From Phaeobacter italicus (GTDB lineage: Bacteria > Pseudomonadota > Alphaproteobacteria > Rhodobacterales > Rhodobacteraceae): 64,000 bases of DNA. The notes beneath the pieces were generated by a model. That model saw only the letters and a program-made list of their open reading frames with translations. It did no database searches and was not told the DNA's origin. Shown in pieces: positions 8,927 through 17,521 of the stretch (positions are counted from its first letter, which is position 1; the number at the start of each line of letters is the position of its first letter). The position numbers and the translations under genes were made by a program. The stretch lies in assembly GCF_001258055.1 (NCBI RefSeq), contig NZ_CVRM01000001.1, positions 1 through 64,000 on the forward strand, in the 5' to 3' direction.

Positions 8927-9346
8927 TCACGCGGCTTCCGCATCTCCGGTCAGGAGCTGCACAGCGTTGATCTTCCAGCCTTTTCCGGTCTCAACCATCT
9001 GATAGTCAAGGAGGTGCACGCGCCCCTCTGCATCCGTGATCATCACCCGCTGCCAAAGCCGCCCCGCAACGTTGCGCAAGGCCAGATATCGCACCTCCTG
9101 TGGCTGCCAAACCATTGGATAGCCAGACTGCACCATCGCGCCAAACCGCTCGGATGAACCAAAAAGCCCCCGGATATTGGGAGAGGCAAATTCAAAGGCC
9201 GCGTCGACATCCTGTCTCAGAAAGGCGTCGATCTGGCTGGCTATCACGCCTGTGATTGCCCCCTGCCCGCTTGTCTCCTGACTGCGGCCGACGGCAGGAA
9301 AGGCCAGCACCGCGACACAGATACTCGTCAACATCAACTTGCGCAT
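8927..9346 (-). CDS. Exported DUF4864 family protein
   Basis: This 139-residue protein has a signal peptide (MRKLMLTSICVAVLAFPAVGRSQ). The mature domain fits the DUF4864 family: a helix IASQIDAFLRQDVDAAFEFASPNI, the motif YPMVWQPQEVRYLA, and a final sheet VHLLDYQMVETGKGWKINAVQLL. The layout resembles an NTF2-like cone. The function is unknown; it is periplasmic. It sits downstream of lysS on the same strand but beyond a terminator, so it probably has its own promoter. Confidence 0.85.
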   Translation of the reverse strand: MRKLMLTSICVAVLAFPAVGRSQETSGQGAITGVIASQIDAFLRQDVDAAFEFASPNIRGLFGSSERFGAMVQSGYPMVWQPQEVRYLALRNVAGRLWQRVMITDAEGRVHLLDYQMVETGKGWKINAVQLLTGDAEAA

Positions 9347-9430
9347 CTCAGATCTCCCTTGATGGGAAATCAGCTAGGCCAGCAAGGATAGCCGTCAATT
9401 CACGCCAATTTAACGCCCCGAAACCACATG

Positions 9431-9460
9431 AAAAAAGGGCACCTGACAGGGCGCCCTTTC
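9431..9460 (-). terminator. Terminator of lysS
   Basis: On the minus strand a 7-bp stem GGGCGCC/GGTGCCC (9437-9457) is followed directly by six T. It lies 29 bp past the lysS stop codon. Confidence 0.85.
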
Positions 9461-9488
9461 CAGATATTCACCAGCTGCAAACGGATCC

Positions 9489-11132
9489 TCAGACCAGTTC
9501 ACCCGCCAGAGCCTGATCAATCAGCTTGATGGTATCCTCAACACCGTAAAGCGCAATGAAACCGCCGAAACGCGGGCCTTGGGACGCGCCCAACAGCACC
9601 TCATAGATGGCCGAGAACCAGGCGCGCAGCGGCTCGAACCCGTGGATCTTGCCGATGGCAAAGACGACGGACTGCAGGAATTCCTCGTCCGCGAAATCGG
9701 CTTCGGGCAGCGGGTCGTCGTTGCCTGCAATCTCGTTCTTCTTGGCAATCGCTGCCAGCGCCGCGTCCGCCGATTTCAACGCATCTGCCAGATCGCTCAG
9801 CGCCGCGCGCTCCTGATCGGTGGGCAGACGGTATTCCTTGGCCGGTTTCACGAAGTCGTTGAAATAGGCAACCGCAAAGCCAGCCGCCTGATCCATGCCC
9901 GGATGGGTTTCCGGTGTCGCGTCGGGGGCATATTTGTTGATGAAGCCCCACATGGTTTCCTTGTCCTCAGCGCTGGAGGCAGAGGCGAGGTTCAACAGCA
10001 TCGAGAACGGCACCACCATATCCGACTGCGGCACGTCACCAGCGTGGATGTGCCAGACCGGGTTGTTCAGCTGCGCCTTCAGATCCTGCCCGTGATAGGC
10101 ACGCAGCTGCTGGTGGTATTCATCCACCGCTTTGGGGATCACATCGAAATGCATCCGCTTTGCGGTCTTGGGCTTTTGGTACATGAAATACGCCAGGCTC
10201 TCGGTCGAGGCATAGGTCAGCCATTCGTCGATCGAGATGCCGTTACCGGAGGTCTTGGAGATCTTCTGGCCGTTGGCATCCAGAAACAATTCATAGGTGA
10301 AATGCTCCGGCGCGCGGTGGCCCAGCACCCGGCAGATGCCGTCATAGATCGGCGTGTTGGTGGAGTGGTCCTTGCCGTACATCTCAAAATCGACGCCCAG
10401 CGCGGCCCAACGGGCACCGAAATCCGGCTTCCACTGCAGCTTCACATTGCCACCAGTGACCGGCAGGGTCCATTCGCGGCCGTCCTCATCGTCGAAGGTG
10501 ACGGTGTAGGTTTCGGCGCAGACCTTCTTCATCGGCACGTAAAGAACGCGGCCGGTTTCCGGGTGGATCGGCAGGAAGATCGAATAGGTCTGGCGGCGCT
10601 CTTCGCGCAGAGACTTCAGCATGATCGCCATGACGTCATCGTATTTATCGACCGCGCGTTTCAGCACCTCGTCGAACTGGCCGGATTCATAGAACTCCTT
10701 TGCCGAGTAGAATTCATACTCAAAGCCAAAGGTATCGAGGAAGCGGCGCAGCATGGCGTTGTTGTGATGGCCAAAGCTCTCGTATTCGCCAAACGGATCC
10801 GGCACCGAGGTCAACGGCTTTTGCAGGTGCTCATGCAGGCTCTCTGGGTTGGGCACATTGCCCGGCACCTTGCGCATGCCATCCAGATCGTCCGAAAAAC
10901 AGATCAGCTTGGTCGGGATATCCGAGATGACCTCAAAGGCCTTCTTGATCATGGTGGTGCGGGCCACCTCGCCAAAGGTGCCGATATGCGGCAGGCCCGA
11001 CGGGCCATAGCCGGTTTCAAACAGAACATAGCCCTTCTCCGGCGCGCCCTTGGCATAACGTTTGAGAACCCGGCGGGCTTCTTCAAACGGCCAGGCTTTG
11101 CTCTTCAGAGCTTCTTCGCGCAGATCAGACAT
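9489..11132 (-). CDS. lysS: Lysyl-tRNA synthetase, class I
   Basis: This 547-residue class I enzyme charges tRNA-Lys. The HIGH-type signature is [13 protein letters not shown] with HIGT at residues 49-52, and the KMSKS-type loop is KISKT at 290-294. Both belong to the Rossmann class I fold, which is unrelated to the usual class II LysRS. Class I LysRS is typical of archaea and many alphaproteobacteria. The start at 11132 follows GGAGAG; an in-frame ATG twelve bases upstream has no such site. It appears monocistronic with its own terminator. Confidence 0.95.
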   Translation of the reverse strand: MSDLREEALKSKAWPFEEARRVLKRYAKGAPEKGYVLFETGYGPSGLPHIGTFGEVARTTMIKKAFEVISDIPTKLICFSDDLDGMRKVPGNVPNPESLHEHLQKPLTSVPDPFGEYESFGHHNNAMLRRFLDTFGFEYEFYSAKEFYESGQFDEVLKRAVDKYDDVMAIMLKSLREERRQTYSIFLPIHPETGRVLYVPMKKVCAETYTVTFDDEDGREWTLPVTGGNVKLQWKPDFGARWAALGVDFEMYGKDHSTNTPIYDGICRVLGHRAPEHFTYELFLDANGQKISKTSGNGISIDEWLTYASTESLAYFMYQKPKTAKRMHFDVIPKAVDEYHQQLRAYHGQDLKAQLNNPVWHIHAGDVPQSDMVVPFSMLLNLASASSAEDKETMWGFINKYAPDATPETHPGMDQAAGFAVAYFNDFVKPAKEYRLPTDQERAALSDLADALKSADAALAAIAKKNEIAGNDDPLPEADFADEEFLQSVVFAIGKIHGFEPLRAWFSAIYEVLLGASQGPRFGGFIALYGVEDTIKLIDQALAGELV

Positions 11133-11480
11133 TTTTCTCTCCATCGGCGGCCGGAGTGCGCACCGGCCGTGGTGTTTCTACCTGTGACGCCATCCGTGGC
11201 AGTCATGTGGGTCAGGTGTCAAACATTGGCCGGGCACCCCATGTGCCCGGTCGGCCGTACCTATGGTGAGGGCCTGCCAACTGTCAAGAAACAGCAGCTC
11301 TGATGTTGCCACTTGGCGCCTGTTTTACACGCTTTTCTGCAGGGATTTCGCCGGATCCCAAAGGCGCCAGCCGCGCCAGACCACAGGTCGCTGTCGGCGC
11401 AATTCCGCATTGCCCGTTGATCGGGGCCAGAGCGATGCCTATTCTCTGATGCGTAGCCCTTGAAGATACTGGACAAAACC
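11133..11480. other. Intergenic region with a hairpin upstream of lysS
   Basis: No convincing gene is seen in this 348-bp divergent region. It contains a perfect 8-bp hairpin CCGGGCAC/GTGCCCGG with a 5-nt loop at 11230-11250, about 100 bp before the lysS start. No T-run follows on either strand. It may hold the promoters of lysS and of the TerB-like gene. I could not match it to a T-box or another known leader. Confidence 0.5.
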
Positions 11481-11903
11481 ATGAACGCCCAAACCGCCCA
11501 TCCGCTCACCCCGCAGGACTGCCTCGTTGCGCTGATGGTCGCAGTCTCGGCGTCGGATGAGGATATCCGCACCGCCGAATTGGTCAAAATCCAGTCCGCC
11601 GTGAATATGCTGCCGGTCTTTGCCGACTATGACATCGACCGCGTCAACCGGACCTCGCAGATGGTGTTTGATCTGTTCGAGCAGGAAGACGGCCTGGATG
11701 CCCTGTTTGGTCTGATCCGCGAGGATCTGCCGGAGCGCCTGTTTGAAACCGCTTATGCGCTGGCCTGTGACGTCGCCGCAGCAGATGGCAGCCTCACCGA
11801 ATCAGAGCTGCGCCTGCTGGAAGAGATCCGCTATGAGCTGAACATCGACCGCCTGCACGCCGCCGCCATCGAACGCGGCGCCCGCGCACGTCACATGGTC
11901 TGA
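11481..11903 (+). CDS. TerB-like tellurite resistance protein
   Basis: This 140-residue all-helical protein fits the TerB family. Two similar halves each contain an acidic turn: LMVAVSASDEDIRTAELVKIQ in the first and ACDVAAADGSLTESELRLLEEI in the second. The conserved D-G-x-x-x-x-x-E element is thought to bind a metal such as Ca2+. The family is named for tellurite resistance, but isolated copies like this one are common and of unknown role. An in-frame TTG at 11460 is possible; ATG 11481 is preferred. It is followed 36 bp later by a GNAT gene. Confidence 0.85.
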   Translation: MNAQTAHPLTPQDCLVALMVAVSASDEDIRTAELVKIQSAVNMLPVFADYDIDRVNRTSQMVFDLFEQEDGLDALFGLIREDLPERLFETAYALACDVAAADGSLTESELRLLEEIRYELNIDRLHAAAIERGARARHMV

Positions 11904-11939
11904 TGTGACAGGGGGGCGGACCGACCGGGACAGGCTGGT

Positions 11940-12461
11940 ATGACAGCGCTCACCACCGCCCCCAGGCTGACAACATCGCGGCTGGTCCTGCGCGGGCCTG
12001 AGCGCGGCGACCTGCCCGCCTTTACCCGGTTCATGACCAGCGCCCCGTCAATGGTTGCGCAGGGTGAGACAGTTACCGCAGATCAGGCCTGGTTCGGGTT
12101 CCTGACCGGCGTCGGTCACTGGCAATGGCATGGGTTTGGCTTTTTCACCGTGACACTGCGGGAGAGCGGCGAACCTGTCGGCCGTGTCGGTCTGATCAAA
12201 CACTCCAACTGGCCCGAGGTCGAGCTGGCCTGGCATCTGTTTGAAGGGTCCGAGGGACAGGGATTTGCCACCGAAGCCGCCATGGCCGTGAGGACATGGG
12301 CCTCCAGGGATCTGGGGCTGGACCAGCTCTACAGCTATATTGATCACGACAATCTGCGCTCGCAGGCCGTGGCAAGGCGGCTGGGGGCTGTCACCGACGG
12401 CACCCGCGCCCCGCATGAGCCGCAGGCAGAGATATGGGTCCACGCCATGGCAGACGGTTGA
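11940..12461 (+). CDS. GNAT acetyltransferase, RimJ/RimL type
   Basis: This 173-residue protein has the RimJ-like opening LTTSRLVLRGPERGDLPAF, the strand EPVGRVGLI, the ELAWHLFEGSEGQGFATEAAMAV acetyl-CoA loop (Q-G-x-A motif), and the closing DHDNLRSQAVARRLGA helix. Members acetylate protein N-termini, amino acids or small metabolites. Nothing narrows the substrate here. It is convergent with dacB. Confidence 0.88.
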   Translation: MTALTTAPRLTTSRLVLRGPERGDLPAFTRFMTSAPSMVAQGETVTADQAWFGFLTGVGHWQWHGFGFFTVTLRESGEPVGRVGLIKHSNWPEVELAWHLFEGSEGQGFATEAAMAVRTWASRDLGLDQLYSYIDHDNLRSQAVARRLGAVTDGTRAPHEPQAEIWVHAMADG

Positions 12462-12505
12462 CCTACAGGCCGTAGCCTCGGCCGCGCCTGTGTTCTTGCA
12501 CGGGA

Positions 12506-13990
12506 TCAGCTGCCGTAAACCCGGCTCCACCGTTCGATCAACGACTGCTGTAGCTGTTTGGCGCGGCGGTTCCAGCTTTTGGCGCCCTTGGGGCGTTCCC
12601 GCTCTGCCCGCGAGATGGCGGCGCGCGCGCGTTTGTCGGCGGTGAAGATCGCAAAGACCAGCTCGGTTCCGTCAGCCGCCGTCATGAAGCCCCCCAACCC
12701 AGAGACAAAATTCAGCGTGCCGGTCTTGGCCGTGACCTTGATCGGGTGGTTTTTCAACACCTTGCCGTTGCTGTCGCGCAAGGGAAACCCCTTCAGCAAC
12801 GGCTTCAGCTGTCCCTTGCGGTGGGCCGTGACCAGTGCCGTCACCATGTCGTTGGGGGTAATGCGCGAGTCCTCTCCCAGGCCGGAATGATCCACCAGCT
12901 GGGCCTGTTTCAGCCCGTAGGTCGCCGCCGCCCAGCGGTTCATCTCTGCCGCCGAGGCCCGCAGGCTATTGGGGCGCCCGCCCCGTGCCTGCGTCGCCGC
13001 AAGACCGATCATCTCGGCCATCAGGTTGTTGGAGTATTTCAGCGTCGCCTTCAGCATCACATCCAGTGGCGGGCTGCTGTGATGGGCCAGAACCTTGCCG
13101 CCCGGGCTGGATTTTGCCGCTTTCGGCGCACTGACCGCAACGCCATTGGCCCGCAGCATGGTGCGCAGCACATCCGCCGCATAGGCACCGGGCTTGCGCA
13201 CCGGCAACCACCGCGAGCCGCCCTTGCCCAATGCCCCACTTGCAACGGTCCACTGATCGGCGCCCTTGCGATCCGCGTAGGAGTAGACTGGCAGGCTGCG
13301 CTGCGCGACCTTCATCTGCGCCATCGCCACCTCGGGGCGATATTTGTCCGTGCGCGCATCCATCGTGACTGACCAGCCCTGCCCCGCGCGTTTCCATTCG
13401 AAATGCACCCGATTGTAGTTCAGCGCGAGGCCGGAAATGGCCGGGCTGTAGCCGACATGATCGGGCTGATCGGGATCGATGCTGCGGATCTGTGGCAGCG
13501 CGCCCTCAAAATAGCGAAAGCTGCCTCGCACCTCGCGCACACCCGCCGATTTCAGCGATTTCGCCAGACGCGCCAGATCATCGGTATTGAGCATCGGATC
13601 CCCGCCGCCCACCAGAACCAGATCGCCGTTCAGCACCCCCCCGCTCAGACTGCCGGTGGCCACCAGCTGCGTCACAAACCGATGATCGCGACCAAGCGTG
13701 TCGAGCGCATAAAGCGCGGTCAGCGCCTTGGCGACACTGGCCGGTGGCAGCGGCGTCTGCGCGCCCTCTGCTTCCAGCCTAAGCCCCGTCTTTGCATCCG
13801 CAACCGCACAGGCGACCTCTCCGCTCAGACCAGCGCGGGCCAGAACCCCCTTGAGCCCACCGCCTGCCGTGATCAGGCTGGCCGGATCACGTGCAACCGG
13901 GCGCAACGATACCGCAGGCGCGTTGGCCAGCGCCGAGCTGCCCGCGAGCGCGGCAAGTCCGGATTGAAGAAAAAGGCGGCGTGAAATCAT
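12506..13990 (-). CDS. dacB: D-alanyl-D-alanine carboxypeptidase/endopeptidase (PBP4, S13 family)
   Basis: This 494-residue low-molecular-mass penicillin-binding protein trims or cuts peptidoglycan cross-links in the periplasm. The catalytic motifs are S85-V-A-K88 (SxxK), S320-N-N322 (SxN) and K422-T-G424 (KTG). The large insertion between SxxK and SxN is typical of the S13/DacB family. The N-terminus has a twin-arginine signal, SRRLFLQSG followed by a hydrophobic stretch and ALANA, which is unusual since many PBP4s use Sec. It is divergent from the EamA transporter gene, with overlapping promoter space. Confidence 0.93.
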   Translation of the reverse strand: MISRRLFLQSGLAALAGSSALANAPAVSLRPVARDPASLITAGGGLKGVLARAGLSGEVACAVADAKTGLRLEAEGAQTPLPPASVAKALTALYALDTLGRDHRFVTQLVATGSLSGGVLNGDLVLVGGGDPMLNTDDLARLAKSLKSAGVREVRGSFRYFEGALPQIRSIDPDQPDHVGYSPAISGLALNYNRVHFEWKRAGQGWSVTMDARTDKYRPEVAMAQMKVAQRSLPVYSYADRKGADQWTVASGALGKGGSRWLPVRKPGAYAADVLRTMLRANGVAVSAPKAAKSSPGGKVLAHHSSPPLDVMLKATLKYSNNLMAEMIGLAATQARGGRPNSLRASAAEMNRWAAATYGLKQAQLVDHSGLGEDSRITPNDMVTALVTAHRKGQLKPLLKGFPLRDSNGKVLKNHPIKVTAKTGTLNFVSGLGGFMTAADGTELVFAIFTADKRARAAISRAERERPKGAKSWNRRAKQLQQSLIERWSRVYGS

Positions 13991-14106
13991 GTCTGCAACT
14001 GTCTCATGAACGTCTTACGGTTCTGCAAATATCAAAATACGGTTTGACCCGGCTGGCAACAGGCCCATGCACTCCCCCGGTGAAAGGATCACACTGGGCC
14101 GACGGG

Positions 14107-15012
14107 ATGACACTGGCCCAGCGTGGCGGCACAAGACCAAAGAGCCCCTGTTCAACCCCGCACCCGCCTGCTACCGCTGGCGCAATGGTGAGAGCAGTGA
14201 TGATCATGTTTGTCGCCATGTCAATGATCCCTGCCGGGGACCTTTGTGGCAAGCTTCTCACTTCCAGCGGGGCAGCCACCCCCGGCTTCGTGGCATGGTC
14301 GCGCTTTGCAATCGGCACCCTTCTGGTGGCGCCCTTTGTGCCGCGCCGGGCCTATCCCTTGTTGCTGGACCGCCGGCTGTGGTTGCGCGCCGCGCTGTTG
14401 AGTGGCGGGATCGTTTCGATCCAGATGGCCCTACGCACCGAACCCCTGGCCAATGTGTTCGCAGCCTTTTTCGTGGGGCCGATCGTCAGCTATGTCCTGT
14501 CGGTTTTCCTGCTGCGAGAGCCCGCCACACTGGCGCGCAGCCTGTTGATGGCGCTTGGATTTTGCGGTGTTTTATTGGTGGTCCGACCGGGGTTTGGCGG
14601 CTCGTCCAATCTGATCTGGGCGGTCATGGCCGGGGTGTTTTATGGCGGCTTCCTCACCACGTCGCGCTGGCTGTCGCATCTGGGCAGCCCGCTGGAGCTG
14701 AGCCTGACGCAACTGTCGATCAGCGCGCTTCTTACCCTGCCCCTGGGGCTTGCCTCATTGCCGATGCCCTCTGCCGAGGCCGCGGCCCTCACCTTTGGCA
14801 GCGCCGGGTTTTCGATGCTGGGCAACCTGCTGCTGCTGTTTGCCTACGCCCGGGCACCGGCCTCGCGTCTGGCGCCTCTGGTCTACTTCCAGCTGATTGC
14901 CGCCGTCTCGCTGGGGTGGCTGGTCTTTGATCAATGGCCTGATGCGCTCACCTGGGTTGGCCTTGCGGTGGTGATTGGTGCCGGCCTGACCTCTGCGCGT
15001 CTGCGCCGCTAG
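14107..15012 (+). CDS. EamA/DMT superfamily transporter
   Basis: This inner-membrane carrier has about ten hydrophobic segments in two EamA halves. The first half runs from FVAMSMIPAGDLCGKLL through YVLSVFLLREPATLARSLLMALGFCGVLLVV. The second runs from LIWAVMAGVFYGGFLTTSRWL to the end, AVVIGAGLTSARLRR. Such proteins export amino acids, purines or other metabolites; the substrate here is unknown. Start choice is uncertain: ATG 14107 gives 301 aa, the usual length, whereas ATG 14185 removes a Pro-rich leader and leaves 275 aa. Neither has a clear ribosome-binding site. Confidence 0.88.
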   Translation: MTLAQRGGTRPKSPCSTPHPPATAGAMVRAVMIMFVAMSMIPAGDLCGKLLTSSGAATPGFVAWSRFAIGTLLVAPFVPRRAYPLLLDRRLWLRAALLSGGIVSIQMALRTEPLANVFAAFFVGPIVSYVLSVFLLREPATLARSLLMALGFCGVLLVVRPGFGGSSNLIWAVMAGVFYGGFLTTSRWLSHLGSPLELSLTQLSISALLTLPLGLASLPMPSAEAAALTFGSAGFSMLGNLLLLFAYARAPASRLAPLVYFQLIAAVSLGWLVFDQWPDALTWVGLAVVIGAGLTSARLRR

Positions 15013-15021
15013 CCAGATCGT

Positions 15022-15645
15022 TCAGGCCTCTCCCCACTCTCCCCGCGCGCGGATCTCGGTAGAGCTGACATTGACCATCGGGACATTCACGAAACACCAT
15101 GCCGGGGCCGTAGCCTGAGCGAGCAGACGGCTTTGCCCGCCCTTCAACCGATAGGGTGCATAAAGCCGCGCCGCCGGAGACAGGCGCGCCGAAATCCTGT
15201 CGCCAGGCCGCGCCAGCACCCCCACGGGCACGGTATCAAGGATCTGCTGCCAATCCTTCCAGCGGTGAAAATCGGCCAGATTGTCAGCCCCCATCAGCCA
15301 GACAAAACGCACCCCCGGATGGCGGTGGCGCAGCTTTCGCAGGGTTTCAGCAGTGTAGCGCGTCCCCCACTCTGCCTCGATCCCGCTGATCGACACTTTG
15401 GGATGGTCCATCAGCGCCTCAGCCGCTGCAATCCGACGCCGGAGCGGCGCAGGCGGGCGCGGCTTCAGCGGGTTGCCGGGCGACACCAGCCAGACCAGAT
15501 GATCCAGCCCAAACCGGCGCAGCGCCGCAAGGCTGATGGCGCGATGGCCCTGATGCGGCGGATCAAACGACCCGCCCAACAGCCCCACGGTCATACCCGC
15601 GCGAATATGTGGCAACCCCATCATCATGGCAGCATTGATGTGCAC
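15022..15645 (-). CDS. nadD: Nicotinate-nucleotide adenylyltransferase
   Basis: This enzyme joins nicotinate mononucleotide and ATP to make deamido-NAD. The nucleotidyltransferase signature [14 protein letters not shown] is near residues 21-34, [16 protein letters not shown] in the middle is the NadD-specific NMN/ATP pocket, and SSTEIRARG closes the active site. Its 207-residue length is normal. The first ATG gives 207 aa; three consecutive ATGs at 15627-15621 are alternative starts. It converges on the EamA gene. The window also has nadE, the next enzyme of the pathway, at 33.5 kb. Confidence 0.93.
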   Translation of the reverse strand: MHINAAMMMGLPHIRAGMTVGLLGGSFDPPHQGHRAISLAALRRFGLDHLVWLVSPGNPLKPRPPAPLRRRIAAAEALMDHPKVSISGIEAEWGTRYTAETLRKLRHRHPGVRFVWLMGADNLADFHRWKDWQQILDTVPVGVLARPGDRISARLSPAARLYAPYRLKGGQSRLLAQATAPAWCFVNVPMVNVSSTEIRARGEWGEA

Positions 15646-15753
15646 AGTTTCCCGGCAAGATCAATCAGCTGTTGAACGCAAGGCGCTCCCACTTGTCATT
15701 CCACAGCGTAAGGAGTTCAGTACACGCATTGATTGATTAAATTGGACCACCTC

Positions 15754-17208
15754 ATGCGCCTGACTGTGCCCGAACCGAAGATTAACCTCTACAACGATGG
15801 CTTTGCCGATCACGACCAGCTTGACCGCAAAGCCACCGGCGACAAACTCTCGGATCTGGTGGAGCGCATCGACGATCCAATGGTCATCGCGCTGGATGGC
15901 GCCTGGGGGTCGGGCAAGTCGTTCTTTCTGAAATGCTGGGTGGGTGAGCACCTGAAGCGGAAGGAGAACACCACCCAGACCGTCTATTTCGATGCCTTCG
16001 AGCATGATTTTCTGGACGACCCGCTGATTGCGCTGACCGGCGCGATTGCCGAACGTTTCGAAAGAGATAAAAAGCTGCCGTCCGCCGAGCGTGAAAGCCG
16101 CGTTCAAAAGCTAAAGAAGTTTGGCTGGGTGCTGGGTAAATCCTCCGCCAAGATCGGCGTTTCTGTGGCGGGGCACTACGCAAAGAAGCTGGTTGGCGAG
16201 GAATGTCTGGAAGAGTTCGGTAAGGACCTCGAAGAAGCCTCTCAGAAAGGCGTCGCCACCGCCGAAGATGAGGTCAAAACGTTGATAGACAGCGGCATAG
16301 GCAATGAAGCGTCTGAAGTCTTCTGGAGAGAGCAGCGGGCCAAGATCGTTGCCATGTCGGCGTTCCGCGAGGTGCTGACCGAACTGACGGAACCTGCCAC
16401 AAAAGAACAGGCGGAAGACGATCCTGAGCTGCAGGAGGGGACCCCCACCCGCAAATTGGTTGTCGTCATAGATGAGCTGGACCGGTGTCGCCCCGACTAT
16501 GCCCTGTCACTGCTGGAAATCATCAAGCACTTCTTCAACGTCCCCGGCGTGCATTTCGTGCTGGGGGTAAATTTGAAGGAGCTACAGAACTCCGTCCGGG
16601 CGCGGTATGGGAGCGGGATCGACGCAGCAATGTACCTGCAGAAGTTTATCTCAATTGTTCAGCGGTTTCCACTCCGAAGCTGGGAAAACAGCGCTGCCCA
16701 GAAATCATTCTATCTAAAGACCCAGTTAGACCTCTTGGAGCTTAGCCAAGCTTTCTTTTCAAAAGACGTTATCGCATATATTGAGAGAATTGAGGACCAC
16801 TATGAAATTTCCCTGAGAGGTCTAAATAAGCTCTGCACTTTGGTAGCAACGACGCCAGATTGGACTGTAGAAAACTCTATCGACGGAAAGATTGATAGAT
16901 CACTAGTATCTGGCCTGCTTGTGCTCAACGCGCTGCGTCCCAAAGTCTTTAACACGATTAAAGACGAAACCGAAGATCCCCAGGAAATATTCAGCGCCCT
17001 TTGCCTAGAAACAGGCGCCGAAGCATTCACTAGCAATGAGCCGCACTCGATAGCATGGCTGCTCTGCTTTTTCCAGAAAGACCATCACAGGCATTTGCAG
17101 CAATACTATTCCAAAGATTTCAATATGATTGCATCGTCTTACCATCGCGCGACTCCTCGCTCCCTTATAAATGCGTATGTCGAAGCTTTTGATATTTCTG
17201 AAACTTAA
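15754..17208 (+). CDS. KAP family P-loop NTPase
   Basis: This 484-residue protein has the KAP domain layout. Walker A ALDGAWGSGKSFFLKCW comes about 45 residues in and is followed by VYFDAFEHDFLDDPLIAL, the family's typical W/F-x-A-W/F-E-like strand. A long helical insert comes next, and then Walker B KLVVVIDELDRCRPDYAL. The C-terminal 200 residues are helical and poorly conserved. KAP NTPases occur sporadically in bacteria, often near mobile or defence genes (for example PifA). No membrane segments are obvious in the usual insert. The 3' half is visibly less GC-rich than its neighbours. A TTG at 15733 is an alternative start. A structured repeat follows 50 bp downstream. Confidence 0.85.
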   Translation: MRLTVPEPKINLYNDGFADHDQLDRKATGDKLSDLVERIDDPMVIALDGAWGSGKSFFLKCWVGEHLKRKENTTQTVYFDAFEHDFLDDPLIALTGAIAERFERDKKLPSAERESRVQKLKKFGWVLGKSSAKIGVSVAGHYAKKLVGEECLEEFGKDLEEASQKGVATAEDEVKTLIDSGIGNEASEVFWREQRAKIVAMSAFREVLTELTEPATKEQAEDDPELQEGTPTRKLVVVIDELDRCRPDYALSLLEIIKHFFNVPGVHFVLGVNLKELQNSVRARYGSGIDAAMYLQKFISIVQRFPLRSWENSAAQKSFYLKTQLDLLELSQAFFSKDVIAYIERIEDHYEISLRGLNKLCTLVATTPDWTVENSIDGKIDRSLVSGLLVLNALRPKVFNTIKDETEDPQEIFSALCLETGAEAFTSNEPHSIAWLLCFFQKDHHRHLQQYYSKDFNMIASSYHRATPRSLINAYVEAFDISET

Positions 17209-17257
17209 ATTCTGAAATTACATACACGCCCGAAACAGCTCGGACCACATGCCGCCG

Positions 17258-17321
17258 CCTGACCTTGGGGAGGCGTGAAGCGCCTTCCCGGGGGGAAGGT
17301 CAGGCGCGGGGCGTGCCGCTG
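17258..17321 (+). repeat. Structured palindromic repeat, copy 1 (REP-like)
   Basis: The outer arms CGCCTGACCTT and AAGGTCAGGCG pair perfectly over 11 bp. Inside them GGGGAGGCG pairs with CGCCTTCCC around a short loop, leaving a one-sided G-rich bulge. The same element recurs at 19568-19640 with compensating changes in the stem. It lies just past the KAP gene and about 200 bp before ettA. The rest of 17209-17521 shows no gene. Confidence 0.85.
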
Positions 17322-17521
17322 GGCGCCACGCCCCAATGCGGTGGCAGCGTCCGTTCTGAAAACACGCGAACGGCACCACCCGGTGCAGCCGTCGACGCAC
17401 CAAGGCTGCACAGCCGGTGAACGGATGCCCCCTCGCGCAGGCCTTTCATCCCGCATTGCCCCGGCCCGCCCCATCCGCTATCACTCCCGCCAGCGAAATT
17501 CCCCCATCACGGAGCAGTCAC

